A DNA stretch of 64,000 nt from NCBI GenBank assembly GCA_964498785.1, contig CAZCJL010000008.1:1-64000 (forward strand), written 5' to 3'. The notes beneath the pieces were generated by a model. It did not search any database. It saw only the letters and a program-made list of their open reading frames with translations, and had not been told where the DNA came from. Below are positions 56,180-64,000 of the stretch, piece after piece. This stretch comes from Mariaggregatimicrobium sp964498785 (GTDB taxonomy: Bacteria; Zhuqueibacterota; Zhuqueibacteria; Thermofontimicrobiales; Thiofontviventaceae). Position 1 is the first letter of the stretch. Every line of letters starts with the position of its first letter. Both the position numbers and the translations under genes were made by a program.

Positions 56180-57211
56180 TTATAAAAACCTCCCCTTCCA
56201 TTCTTTTTTCACTTTTTTTCGTTCTGAAATAAACATTTCAATTACAATAAAAAAAATCGCGAATATCAGGATATATTGAAACCGATCTTCATATTGGGAA
56301 AATTGAACAGAAGCCAGTTCCTTTTTCTCCATTTTAAAAATATTATCATATATTTTACGCAGCTCATCTTCTCCGCCTGTCGCCCGAAAATACTTCCCAT
56401 TCGTTTGCAAAGCGATCTTTTCTAATGTTATTTCATCCAGTTTGCTGGTGACAACCTCGTCATCTCGATTTTTCTTAAAACCTGTTTTTCGACCTCGTTC
56501 ATCAAACATCGGGATAGGAACACCTTTTACAGACCCAACGCCGACTGTATAAATTACCACACCTTCCTTTTCTGCGGCTTCGGCAGCTTTTAAAGGTTCT
56601 CCCTCATGATCTTCGCCATCTGTGATTAAAACCAGCACCTTATGTTTTCGTTCACGCTGTTCAAAAGTTTCAACAGCTTTCATAATTGCTTGTGAAATCG
56701 CTGTTCCGGGCTGTGGAATTGTCTTTTCATCCATAATATCTAAAAACAACTTGGCCGCGCTGTAGTCCAATGTTAACGGACATTGTACAAAGGGAATCCC
56801 GGCAAATGCAATCAGTCCAACGCGGTCGCCTTTCAGCAAATCGATAAAGCTGGCGATTTCATGTTTTGCCTTTTCCAGGCGATTCGGTTTAATGTCCTCT
56901 GCTGTCATTGATAGAGAAACATCGAGGGCAATAATTATATCCACTCCTTCGCGCTTCACTTCTTCAAGTTTTGTTCCGATTTGGGGGCGAGAAAGGGCGA
57001 GGATTATAAAGAACAAACCACACAATATCAAAAAAATTTTAAAAACCTGTCGACCGCGACTCGTCGAAACAGTCAATTTTTCAATGAGTTCCAAATTTCC
57101 AAATCGCTTTAGCGCATTTTTTTTCCACTTAAAAATGAACACAAAAAAAACAGTTAATATCGGAATCAACCATAATAAATGTAATAAATAAATATTATGA
57201 AATCTGAACAT
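56180..57211 (-). CDS. batB: BatB: VWA-domain inner-membrane protein
   Basis: This 343-residue protein has two N-terminal membrane helices (about 8-27 and 56-74), a von Willebrand A domain and a C-terminal helix (about 310-330). The metal-ion-dependent adhesion site is intact: Asp97, Ser99 and Ser101 in LDVSLSM, and ITDGED further on. This is the BatA/BatB layout. AGGTGAAAT precedes the ATG, and the stop is one base before the BatC start. With BatA it probably forms a periplasmic VWA pair controlled by the MoxR ATPase encoded upstream, as inferred for MoxR-VWA systems. Confidence 0.87.
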   Translation of the reverse strand: MFRFHNIYLLHLLWLIPILTVFFVFIFKWKKNALKRFGNLELIEKLTVSTSRGRQVFKIFLILCGLFFIILALSRPQIGTKLEEVKREGVDIIIALDVSLSMTAEDIKPNRLEKAKHEIASFIDLLKGDRVGLIAFAGIPFVQCPLTLDYSAAKLFLDIMDEKTIPQPGTAISQAIMKAVETFEQRERKHKVLVLITDGEDHEGEPLKAAEAAEKEGVVIYTVGVGSVKGVPIPMFDERGRKTGFKKNRDDEVVTSKLDEITLEKIALQTNGKYFRATGGEDELRKIYDNIFKMEKKELASVQFSQYEDRFQYILIFAIFFIVIEMFISERKKVKKEWKGRFL

Positions 57212-57236
57212 ATTTCACCTGATAACTTTAATCATT

Positions 57237-58232
57237 TTAAGGAATCTTTCTAAATCGTGTATTGGCCAAAACAATTTCTAACATTAATACAGCAATCGCA
57301 GCAAGCAGAAAGTTGACAAACAGTTCGGTATATCGTGTAAATTCTTTTACTTCAATCTTCGTCTTTTCCATGTCACCAATTTCCTGGTAAATTCGCTCCA
57401 GGCTGGCTTTATCCGTTGCCCTGAAATACTGCCCCCCGGTGATATGTGCCATTTTTTTTAATACATCTTCATCGATATCGATCTGCACATATTGATAGCG
57501 CCGGCCTAAAAGCGGGTCATCAATGGGATACGGCGCTTTGCCGCGTTTCCCTGCTCCGATGGTGTAAATCCGCACTCCCATTGTTTCTGCGACATTCGCA
57601 GCGGTAATCGGATCCAGCTCGCCGCGGTTATTGCGGCCATCGGTTAACAATATCACCACCTTGCTTTTCGCCTTGCTATCTCGCAATCTATTAATACAAT
57701 TTACAATTGCCATTCCGATTGCCGTTCCATCCTCCACCATTCCGATATAAATTTGATCCAGAAAATTTAGCAAAATGCCATAATCCAGGGTCAGCGGGCA
57801 TTGTGTAAAACTTTTTCCGGAGAAAACAACCATTCCGATGCGATCATTATATCGGCCGCGGACAAATTCTTTGGCAACATCTTTTGCCACATCCAGCCGA
57901 TTTTTTCCGCGGGCCAGATCTTCTGCTTTCATACTACTGGAAATATCCATCGCCAAAATAATATCGATACCTTCGGTGATAATTTCTTCTTCAGTGCTGC
58001 CAGATTGTGGTCGGGCAAAGGCCAAAATCATCAAGCCAACAGCAATCACCCGTAAAACAACCAGGATATGGCGATATTTTCGCGACGGAGATTTATTCAC
58101 TGATTTTATCACTCCAAGATTGGAGAAGCGTAATGTTCCGCCCCGATGAATATTCTTCCTGAGATACCAGTAAATCATCAGTGGAATAATTACTAATAAT
58201 CCTAAGAATTCAGGATTGGCAAATCTAAACAT
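57237..58232 (-). CDS. batA: BatA: VWA-domain inner-membrane protein
   Basis: This 331-residue protein has the same layout as BatB: helices at about 8-23 and 55-73, a VWA domain, and a C-terminal helix at about 303-323. The first MIDAS motif is Asp96-Ile-Ser98-Ser-Ser100 and LLTDGRNNRG follows. The start lies three bases after the upstream stop, with GGAGGTGG overlapping that gene's last codons. It is paralogous to the next gene; upstream position in the Bat order identifies it as BatA rather than BatB. Confidence 0.87.
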   Translation of the reverse strand: MFRFANPEFLGLLVIIPLMIYWYLRKNIHRGGTLRFSNLGVIKSVNKSPSRKYRHILVVLRVIAVGLMILAFARPQSGSTEEEIITEGIDIILAMDISSSMKAEDLARGKNRLDVAKDVAKEFVRGRYNDRIGMVVFSGKSFTQCPLTLDYGILLNFLDQIYIGMVEDGTAIGMAIVNCINRLRDSKAKSKVVILLTDGRNNRGELDPITAANVAETMGVRIYTIGAGKRGKAPYPIDDPLLGRRYQYVQIDIDEDVLKKMAHITGGQYFRATDKASLERIYQEIGDMEKTKIEVKEFTRYTELFVNFLLAAIAVLMLEIVLANTRFRKIP

Positions 58233-58235
58233 CTG

Positions 58236-59294
58236 TTATTCCACCTCCTTTTCTACCTGATCAGTTTTCGGTTCCTGGTTCTCATCTTCCAATTCGCATT
58301 GTTCGTCATTCTGTTTTTGCGGACTTCCATCGTGTAAATCGTCCGATGTCGCTTCATCCTTTATTACAATTTTGGTCGTATTAACAATATCATAGGCTAA
58401 TTGGACAGTTTTTTCATGCTCATCATCATCAGGAACATATTTGGCAAATTTCACAAAATCGCATTGATGGAGAAATTCAGCGACCATTTGAATTATATCC
58501 TCATAAATTTCCGCTTCATTCATATTTTGCAGCAGCTCTGTGGTCGTCATCTCAATTGCAACGATATAAAATCGTCCTTCAATATATCTTCGAATAATAT
58601 CTGAAATTTCAATATAAAATAATTTTATTTCACCTTTTTTAATCAGATCGGATCTGGTTAGTTTGCCCAGTTCTTCCAAAGCGATTTCATGAGGAGGTCG
58701 AGGCGGTTTTCCGCGAATGGGTATCAGGCTTTTCCCCTCACGTTTGCGTTTGATAAAGTAATAGGCTAATATGGCAATTAACAGTAATACCAGCACCACG
58801 GCGCTTATACGCATCAGCCGGGAATAATCCCGTTGTAATTCCAATGGAGGTTTGATGTCCCGGATATCGCCTTCTTCACTGGGCTGCAAACTTTCCACAA
58901 CAATTTTAATTGATTCAGTTGCCAGCTCCTGCCATGTTGTATCATCCTTCATTGAAAAGCGAACAGTGGCCGGAGGGATTTCAAATTCGCCGGTAACAAA
59001 GGTTGAAATTATGTACTCTTTTGTCAGCGCAATTTTACCATTTCGTTTGATTGGTTCCGGATCGTTGTATCCGAGAATCTCAAAATTTCCCAGATTCGCA
59101 CCGAATTCAGGAAATTCGACGTCAATCGGCTGGTCTTTTGTGATAATAATTGAGTAGGTAATTTGGTCGCCAATCGTTATTTTCGTGCGATCCACTTTCG
59201 ATTCAACGGAAATACTGCCCTGTTGTGAAAAGCCGACCTGCATATATAATAGAATCCATAAAACCGTTGAAAATGCAGAGATTCTCCTCATCAT
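58236..59294 (-). CDS. BatD-like protein with BatD-type beta domain and cytoplasmic helical tail
   Basis: This 352-residue protein has a signal segment (about 3-23), a BatD-like beta-sandwich (SVESKVDRTKITIGDQITYS) and a membrane helix (about 164-182). A cytoplasmic helical domain contains KGEIKLFYIEISDIIRRYIE, as in BatD tails and DUF4381 proteins. An acidic tail ends it. It resembles the product of 62275-63243 and the tail of BatD, so the operon carries three members of this group. I chose the first of two adjacent ATGs at 59294, with AGGTTGA at correct distance; the longer frame overlaps the upstream gene. It probably scaffolds the VWA proteins. Confidence 0.72.
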   Translation of the reverse strand: MMRRISAFSTVLWILLYMQVGFSQQGSISVESKVDRTKITIGDQITYSIIITKDQPIDVEFPEFGANLGNFEILGYNDPEPIKRNGKIALTKEYIISTFVTGEFEIPPATVRFSMKDDTTWQELATESIKIVVESLQPSEEGDIRDIKPPLELQRDYSRLMRISAVVLVLLLIAILAYYFIKRKREGKSLIPIRGKPPRPPHEIALEELGKLTRSDLIKKGEIKLFYIEISDIIRRYIEGRFYIVAIEMTTTELLQNMNEAEIYEDIIQMVAEFLHQCDFVKFAKYVPDDDEHEKTVQLAYDIVNTTKIVIKDEATSDDLHDGSPQKQNDEQCELEDENQEPKTDQVEKEVE

Positions 59295-59304
59295 AAAAAT
59301 CAAC

Positions 59305-60243
59305 CTATTGTAATTTATCCTCGTAAATTTCAGCACTTTCCGCACGCATTAACTGTGCAGTCATTTGTTCCAGCGCTTCCTGTTGTCGTTCCATTATCAA
59401 ATCCTGTGCAGCCTGTTGTTTTACCTCATCAAAAGATTTCTGGCGTTTTATATTGCCCTCGTCGTCTTTTTCAGCGTATTTTTCTTTATTTGCATTATAA
59501 TATAATTCCACATCCGCGGGTTCAATTTTGACTCGCTGTTCAATTTCTTTTTTCAAAAGATGCTGCACCATAATTTCACGCTTGGCCTGAAAAGCAGCTT
59601 CAATTATTTCCGCCTCTTTATCCAGTTCTTCTCGTTTTGCTTTGTCATATAAAATTTCTGTTAAAAGATATTGTTGCACAAACTGCAATTTTTTCTCTTT
59701 AGTATTAAATTGAGATCGAAGATATGGAGGCAGTTGGTTTAATTCAAAATCAATATCACCCTGAGTTATTTCCCTGTCGCCAATTTTTGCCACTACTGCA
59801 CCAGGGCGTTTTTTACGAATTTTATCGGGCTCAAGACTTGTGGTCTCTTCCAGCGCCTGAATTGCATCTTCCGATCGCTGCAATCGTTCCAGACACGCCA
59901 CGATTTTTTTATTGGCCTCTGTAACCAGTTTACTTTCCGGATACAAATATTTTATTTTCAGGTAATAAGCAAGTGCATTTTCATAATCGCGCATTCTCTC
60001 AAAATAGATATCGCCGATGACATAATTTATATTTGCCTGCTCAGTCACATCCAAATCATAACTATTCAAATAAAATTCATATTGTTGGATGGATTGATGA
60101 AACAACTGACGATTATAAAGCACATTCGCAAAATCTCTGGCGTTACTTTTACCGATAGCTGGCTCTGTTTTATTTTCAGAGCAACCTGTTATAAGGGCAA
60201 TCAGTAAAATAAAGAATAACAGTTTTGGATAAATATCCCTCAT
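59305..60243 (-). CDS. TPR lipoprotein with SurA-like chaperone region lacking the prolyl isomerase domain
   Basis: This 312-residue lipoprotein has the lipobox LITGC (Cys21). N-terminal BamD-like TPR repeats (about 40-140) are followed by a SurA/PpiD-like N-terminal chaperone region (VVAKIGDREITQGDIDFELN at about 150-170, then helices). It ends with ELYYNANKEKY, FDEVKQQAAQDL and a terminal helix. In SurA or PrsA, a parvulin domain separates those parts; here it is missing and bridged by a few residues. AGGAGG precedes the ATG. It probably assists folding of envelope proteins, perhaps those of the Bat cluster; no isomerase activity is expected. Confidence 0.72.
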   Translation of the reverse strand: MRDIYPKLLFFILLIALITGCSENKTEPAIGKSNARDFANVLYNRQLFHQSIQQYEFYLNSYDLDVTEQANINYVIGDIYFERMRDYENALAYYLKIKYLYPESKLVTEANKKIVACLERLQRSEDAIQALEETTSLEPDKIRKKRPGAVVAKIGDREITQGDIDFELNQLPPYLRSQFNTKEKKLQFVQQYLLTEILYDKAKREELDKEAEIIEAAFQAKREIMVQHLLKKEIEQRVKIEPADVELYYNANKEKYAEKDDEGNIKRQKSFDEVKQQAAQDLIMERQQEALEQMTAQLMRAESAEIYEDKLQ

Positions 60244-60262
60244 TTTAAAACCTCCTTTGTTA

Positions 60263-61138
60263 TCATAACCGTTTCGCTCTCATGCGAAAAAAACGAATCA
60301 GAGGCTCTACATAAGATTCGTTTGTTTTTATCTCGATATGGTCAGTATTTAACGACTGGAATAATTTCGTGCGCTCCCGAACCCTTTCTGCTGTTTGATG
60401 GCTGTATGTGGTTCTCGTCTCTGTGTGCGATGTATCCACAAGCACGACCTCACCAGTTTCGGCGTCCTCTAATTCGATGAATCCCACATCCGGCATACTG
60501 AGTTCTCTCGGATCAGTGACCGTTATCGCGACAATATCGTGCCTTTTATTTGCAATTTGCAGCGCTTTTTCATATCCTTCATCAATAAAATCTGATACTA
60601 AAAAGACAACGCTTCGCCGTGTGGTTACCCGGGTTAAATATTCCAGCGCTTCCTGAATATTCGTTTGTGTCCCTTTTGGTTTATGATATAACAGCTCTCG
60701 CAGAACACGCAACACGTGCGTTTTCCCTTTTTTCGGCGGAACAAATTTTTCCACTTCATTGGTAAAAATAATCAATCCGACTTTATCATTGTTTTTAATT
60801 GCCGAGAACGCGAGCAGTGCACAAATTTCAATAGCAATTTCTCCCTTCATTTGCTCTACTGTGCCAAAATTCCCTGACGAACTGACATCAACAAGGAGCA
60901 TGACTGTTAATTCGCGTTCTTCCTCAAAAACCTTTACATACGGATGTCCCATGCGAGCCGTTACATTCCAGTCGATAGTACGAATATCATCTCCGATCTG
61001 ATATTCCCGTACCTCTGAAAATTCCATTCCGCGACCCTTAAAAACAGAGTGATATTCGCCGGAAAAAATATCATTTACCAGACCACGGGTTGTAATTTCA
61101 ATCCGTTTAACTTTTTTTAATATTTCTTTTGAAATCAT
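60263..61138 (-). CDS. DUF58 domain protein (MoxR-associated, VWA-like)
   Basis: This 291-residue cytoplasmic protein carries the DUF58 signature FSEVREYQIGDDIRTIDWNV (about 40-59). A VWA-like fold starts at VDVSSSGNFG, with Asp84, Ser86 and Ser88. LVSDFID and VAITVTDPRE complete the fold. DUF58 genes almost always follow MoxR ATPases and precede BatA/BatB-type genes, as here. It is likely the cytoplasmic partner or substrate of the upstream MoxR. The ribosome-binding site is weak. Confidence 0.87.
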   Translation of the reverse strand: MISKEILKKVKRIEITTRGLVNDIFSGEYHSVFKGRGMEFSEVREYQIGDDIRTIDWNVTARMGHPYVKVFEEERELTVMLLVDVSSSGNFGTVEQMKGEIAIEICALLAFSAIKNNDKVGLIIFTNEVEKFVPPKKGKTHVLRVLRELLYHKPKGTQTNIQEALEYLTRVTTRRSVVFLVSDFIDEGYEKALQIANKRHDIVAITVTDPRELSMPDVGFIELEDAETGEVVLVDTSHTETRTTYSHQTAERVRERTKLFQSLNTDHIEIKTNESYVEPLIRFFRMRAKRL

Positions 61139-61201
61139 ACGCTTTATTAATTATTATTTTGTTTGAATTGCGTGCTACTTTTTGGGGGACAATAATTTCG
61201 A

Positions 61202-62191
61202 TTAAGGTACTTCAATTCTATTTAGCACCTGACGGACAATATCTTCTGCTGTCTTCTCTTCTGCTTCAGCTTCATACGTAATAATCACTCTGTGGCGCAA
61301 CACGTCCGGCCCGATAGAGAGAACATCTTCAGGCGTAACATAGCCGCGATGACGAAGAAAAGCATGTGCCTTTGCTGCTAACGCAAGATTTATCGATGCC
61401 CGCGGGGAAGCGCCATATTTGATCAGCGGTTCCAGTTCTTTCAATTTATAGTCCCCGGGATTTCGCGTAGCAAAAACGATATCGATTATATATCGCTCGA
61501 TTTTTTCGTCCATATAAACTTCCTGCACAACAGAACGGGCTTTGATAATTTCCTCCGGAGTTACCACGGGTGACACAGTCGGCATTTCTTTTTGCGTCAT
61601 GCGGCGCATAATTTCCAGCTCTTCTTCTTTATTGGGATAGCCGATTAATAATTTTAGCATAAAGCGGTCAATTTGCGCTTCTGGCAAAGGATATGTTCCT
61701 TCCTGTTCGATAGGGTTTTGCGTTGCAAGCACCAGGAACGGATCGTCCAGGTAAAACGTTTCATCGCCAATAGTCACCTGGCGCTCTTGCATTGCTTCTA
61801 ACAGCGCTGATTGAACCTTTGCCGGAGAGCGATTAATTTCGTCTGCCAAAATTAAATTAGAAAAAATAGGTCCCGTTTTGGTCATAAATTTACCGGTACT
61901 CTGATCATAAATCAGCGTTCCGATTAAATCGGCGGGTAATAAATCAGGAGTAAATTGGATGCGTTGAAATTTTGTTTGAATTGCAGCGGATAGCGTTTTT
62001 ACTGCCAGTGTTTTTGCAAGACCAGGCACACCTTCCAAATGAATATGGCCATTTGATAACATGCCAATTAATAGCCGTTCAATCATGTATTTCTGGCCAA
62101 CAATCACCTTCCCGACCTCGGTCATAATCTTATCAACAAAAACGCTTTCTTTTTTTATTTTTTCATTGATCGCTTGAATATCGACGTTCAT
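61202..62191 (-). CDS. MoxR family AAA+ ATPase
   Basis: This 329-residue cytoplasmic ATPase has Walker A GVPGLAKT (54-61), Walker B LILADE (113-118), a sensor-like ATQNPIEQEGTYPLPEAQID stretch (157-176) and a C-terminal lid domain. MoxR proteins are chaperone-like AAA+ machines that act on VWA-domain partners. AGGAGGCATCGATG gives a very strong start. It heads the run DUF58, SurA-like, BatD-like, BatA, BatB. The assignment to the MoxR family is secure; its client here is inferred from the operon. Confidence 0.93.
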   Translation of the reverse strand: MNVDIQAINEKIKKESVFVDKIMTEVGKVIVGQKYMIERLLIGMLSNGHIHLEGVPGLAKTLAVKTLSAAIQTKFQRIQFTPDLLPADLIGTLIYDQSTGKFMTKTGPIFSNLILADEINRSPAKVQSALLEAMQERQVTIGDETFYLDDPFLVLATQNPIEQEGTYPLPEAQIDRFMLKLLIGYPNKEEELEIMRRMTQKEMPTVSPVVTPEEIIKARSVVQEVYMDEKIERYIIDIVFATRNPGDYKLKELEPLIKYGASPRASINLALAAKAHAFLRHRGYVTPEDVLSIGPDVLRHRVIITYEAEAEEKTAEDIVRQVLNRIEVP

Positions 62192-62274
62192 CGATGCCTC
62201 CTACGGATTAACATTCATCTTTATCATCGGTATAGATTCAAATTAAATATCATTATTTATTTTCAAATTTTATT

Positions 62275-63243
62275 TCAGGACTCTTTATAGAGCTTTGTTT
62301 TGGCCTCTTGCAAATTCCGATCCAGCATATCTTCATAAAGCGTGTACAGCCTTTCCAATTCGGCCCGTTCACCAACACTGCCGGAGAATTTGATCACATC
62401 AGTGGTATTTAATATCTCTGCTGTATTATTAATTAGACTTTCAGAAACATCATTTTGTTTTAATCGCTGAATAATTTCTTCAGAGATCGCGGTCGTTGCG
62501 GGAATTTCATATTTTTCCGAAAGATATTTTTTAAGAAGAGCCGAAAGTTGAGAATACCCCTCTTTTAAATTGAGGGAAGGATTATTAATGGGAACGGATG
62601 CTTTTAGCTGTTTCAGATAATCCTCTTCAATCGGGGCCATGGCGGCCGCTTCTTCTTCTTGTTTGCGTCTATTTTCAACCCGCCGTTTCTGTCCCCAGAA
62701 TATCGCTACTCCCAGGACGATTAAAATGAGAAAAAGAACAACCCACTTAATCAATCCTTTTTTTGAACCCGGTTCAGGCACAGGGTCGATAACTTTCACT
62801 TCCAGGCGGTTCGTTACCAGATGCTTGCCTTCTCCGGCAGCCGTATCAATATATTTTACGATAACGCCCTCAATATAACCCATGCCGAGTTCAAGCGGAA
62901 TTAACTCAAATTCAAAGGTTTTAATTGCTTTTAATTCACCATCGATCATTTCACGACGATCCGAGCTGGAATTAGATTGTATCGTAAAATTCCTGACAAC
63001 CGGGTCTTCCACTTCGCTGATTTCATATCGACTTAATTCCCCAAACCATTCTACCCGGATTGTGAAAATGAGAGGCCGATTTAGCGGCACTTCTTTTGAA
63101 GAAACGCTTGCTTTCATTTTTATACCAGAAGCCACCGGATTGGGCTGCATAATCTCTGTAGAATCCGGTGGTAAAGTCTGCGCGTATAACATTGAGAAAA
63201 CGAGAACTCCTGCAATGAGAAAGATAAAAATTTTAATTTTCAT
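62275..63243 (-). CDS. BatD/DUF4381-like membrane protein
   Basis: This 322-residue protein has a signal peptide (about 4-21), an N-terminal beta-sandwich of BatD type (KASVSSKEVPLNRPLIFTIR), a membrane helix (about 165-183) and a basic, then helical, cytoplasmic tail. LNLKEGYSQLSALLKKYLSE recalls the DUF4381 tail. It is the first gene of the Bat block, 83 bp before the MoxR gene. GAGGGAAGTATG supports the start. It is a second relative of the 58236-59294 product. Confidence 0.75.
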   Translation of the reverse strand: MKIKIFIFLIAGVLVFSMLYAQTLPPDSTEIMQPNPVASGIKMKASVSSKEVPLNRPLIFTIRVEWFGELSRYEISEVEDPVVRNFTIQSNSSSDRREMIDGELKAIKTFEFELIPLELGMGYIEGVIVKYIDTAAGEGKHLVTNRLEVKVIDPVPEPGSKKGLIKWVVLFLILIVLGVAIFWGQKRRVENRRKQEEEAAAMAPIEEDYLKQLKASVPINNPSLNLKEGYSQLSALLKKYLSEKYEIPATTAISEEIIQRLKQNDVSESLINNTAEILNTTDVIKFSGSVGERAELERLYTLYEDMLDRNLQEAKTKLYKES

Positions 63244-63429
63244 ACTTCCCTCTAAAATTTCTTTATTGTGAAACGTGAATGATATTTTAAAGTTCCGGTA
63301 TTGCTGACGCCTGTTTTCATCAACACAGTCGAACTTATTTAATAGTATGTGAGTTTACTTAGCGGTATTTTCTATTCAATTTTAACAATTGAAGTGATGA
63401 GAAGCCTTTTTAAAACGAAAGCCAAGAAA

Positions 63430-63472
63430 AAGCCGAAGTGTTTAATCGTTCTTGAATTAAACCCATCGGCTT
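63430..63472 (-). terminator. Intrinsic terminator after the partial TPR lipoprotein gene
   Basis: AAGCCGA (63430-63436) pairs with TCGGCTT (63466-63472), extended inward by GTTTAA/TTAAAC after a short mismatch. On the minus strand the stem is followed by a T-rich run (TTTTTCTT). It lies 25 bp beyond the stop at 63498, so the upstream lipoprotein is a separate unit. The Bat promoter should then lie in 63244-63430. Confidence 0.65.
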
Positions 63473-63497
63473 AACAGTTCTTAAATTTTGGCGGTCC

Positions 63498-64000
63498 TCA
63501 TTCGTTGCTAACATTTTCTTCCTCAGCGGCTCCGGGCTGATTAAGAAAATCGATCTCATTAATATCTTTTCCGAGATTATCCAATTCCCATTTTACGGAA
63601 CTTGCCAATTCATTATCAGGATACTTTTCCAGGAATTCCTGGTAATATTCCTTAGCTGTTTCCAGGTCTTGTAAATTATTGGCATTTATGAAACCAATCA
63701 TAAACAATGACTGGGCAGCGAATTTGCTTTCCGGATATTTTTCAATCAGGTTTTTATGTGTTGCCACAGATTTTTCAAAGTCATTCAAATTATTTGAATA
63801 TATCAAAGCAATTCTATATTTTGCCTGAATAGCTTCTGGCGCATCCGGGTATTTTTTCAACACTTTTTCAAAGGTTTTAATCGCGGTTAGAAAATTTTCT
63901 TCCGCTTCATACTGTTCCGCCAATGTCATCAACTGCTCTTTTGTCTTTTTTTCTCCGCAACCGACGACCATTACGATAAGAAGTATTACAACCGCAAAAG
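63498..64000 (-). CDS. TPR lipoprotein (BamD/YbgF-like), 5-prime end outside the window
   Basis: The frame stays open to the window edge. Read from the edge it gives FAVVILLIVMVVGCGEKKTK, a lipoprotein signal with lipobox VVGC, so the start codon lies just beyond 64000 and the internal ATG at 63971 is not the start. TPR-type repeats follow (AIKTFEKVLKKYPDAPEAIQ; AKEYYQEFLEKYPDNELASS), resembling BamD/YbgF outer-membrane lipoproteins. The C-terminus is acidic. Whether it belongs to the outer-membrane assembly machinery cannot be told from this fragment. Confidence 0.75.
   Translation of the reverse strand, partial: FAVVILLIVMVVGCGEKKTKEQLMTLAEQYEAEENFLTAIKTFEKVLKKYPDAPEAIQAKYRIALIYSNNLNDFEKSVATHKNLIEKYPESKFAAQSLFMIGFINANNLQDLETAKEYYQEFLEKYPDNELASSVKWELDNLGKDINEIDFLNQPGAAEEENVSNE

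Noticed and set aside
63498..63971. Complete gene starting at the ATG at 63971
   Set aside because: The frame is open to the window edge and upstream codons complete a lipoprotein signal, so the true start lies outside the window.

Overview
The window looks like a contig from an unclassified, Gram-negative bacterium of the FCB group (Bacteroidota/Fibrobacterota/Chlorobiota and relatives). A Calditrichota- or KSB1-like lineage is my best guess, but it is an inference. The evidence is type IX secretion (T9SS)-style C-terminal sorting domains of the NFPNPFN/FlgD-like kind (7393-13725, 35849-39136) and the NPFTPNDDGYNDF kind (27314-32101, 45904-51717). PorP/SprF-like and PorV-like outer-membrane barrels, AT-rich non-coding DNA and purine-rich Shine-Dalgarno sites fit this. 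No core T9SS gene (sprA, porK/L/M/N, gldL/M) lies in the window.

Layout. (1) 1-3925 is housekeeping: a mobile-element relic at the left edge, a glyoxalase-II-like hydrolase, a short Ppx/GppA phosphatase and a secreted C69 dipeptidase. (2) 3926-14410, minus strand, holds a small secreted protein, a TPR protein with four membrane segments, a giant (about 2110 aa) beta-propeller plus choice-of-anchor-D surface protein with a sorting tail, and a small membrane-anchored protein. Upstream is a candidate structured leader and a possible promoter. (3) 15365-32101, minus strand, is cassette A: giant Ig-repeat adhesin, SprF-like barrel, ExbB/TolQ channel fused to two invasin-type Ig domains, two ExbD-like proteins, two single-span periplasmic proteins of a shared unnamed family, three paralogous TPR proteins and a small secreted protein. 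A terminator follows. (4) 32933-39136 holds a PorV-like barrel with two OmpA-like domains and a large VWA/CARDB surface protein. (5) 39989-51717, minus strand, is cassette B. It repeats cassette A in the same order: adhesin, barrel, ExbB-Ig fusion, ExbD, ExbD, single-span protein, small secreted protein. (6) 52137-63243, minus strand, is an extended Bat (aerotolerance-type) operon: BatD-like, MoxR AAA+, DUF58, SurA-like TPR lipoprotein, BatD-like, BatA, BatB, BatC, BatD, BatE, TonB. A partial TPR lipoprotein runs off the right edge.

From 3.9 kb to the right edge every recognised gene is on the minus strand and almost all are predicted to act in the envelope. The main discovery candidate is the duplicated module in which a proton-channel motor (ExbB/ExbD type) is encoded in one operon with an outer-membrane barrel and a giant sortable adhesin. 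I infer an energised surface-adhesin apparatus, functionally comparable to SprB/SprF plus the GldLM motor but built from ExbB/ExbD parts. The motor subunit also carries Ig-like domains that the standard topology would place in the cytoplasm, which is unexplained. All function statements rest on reading motifs by eye; no database search was run.
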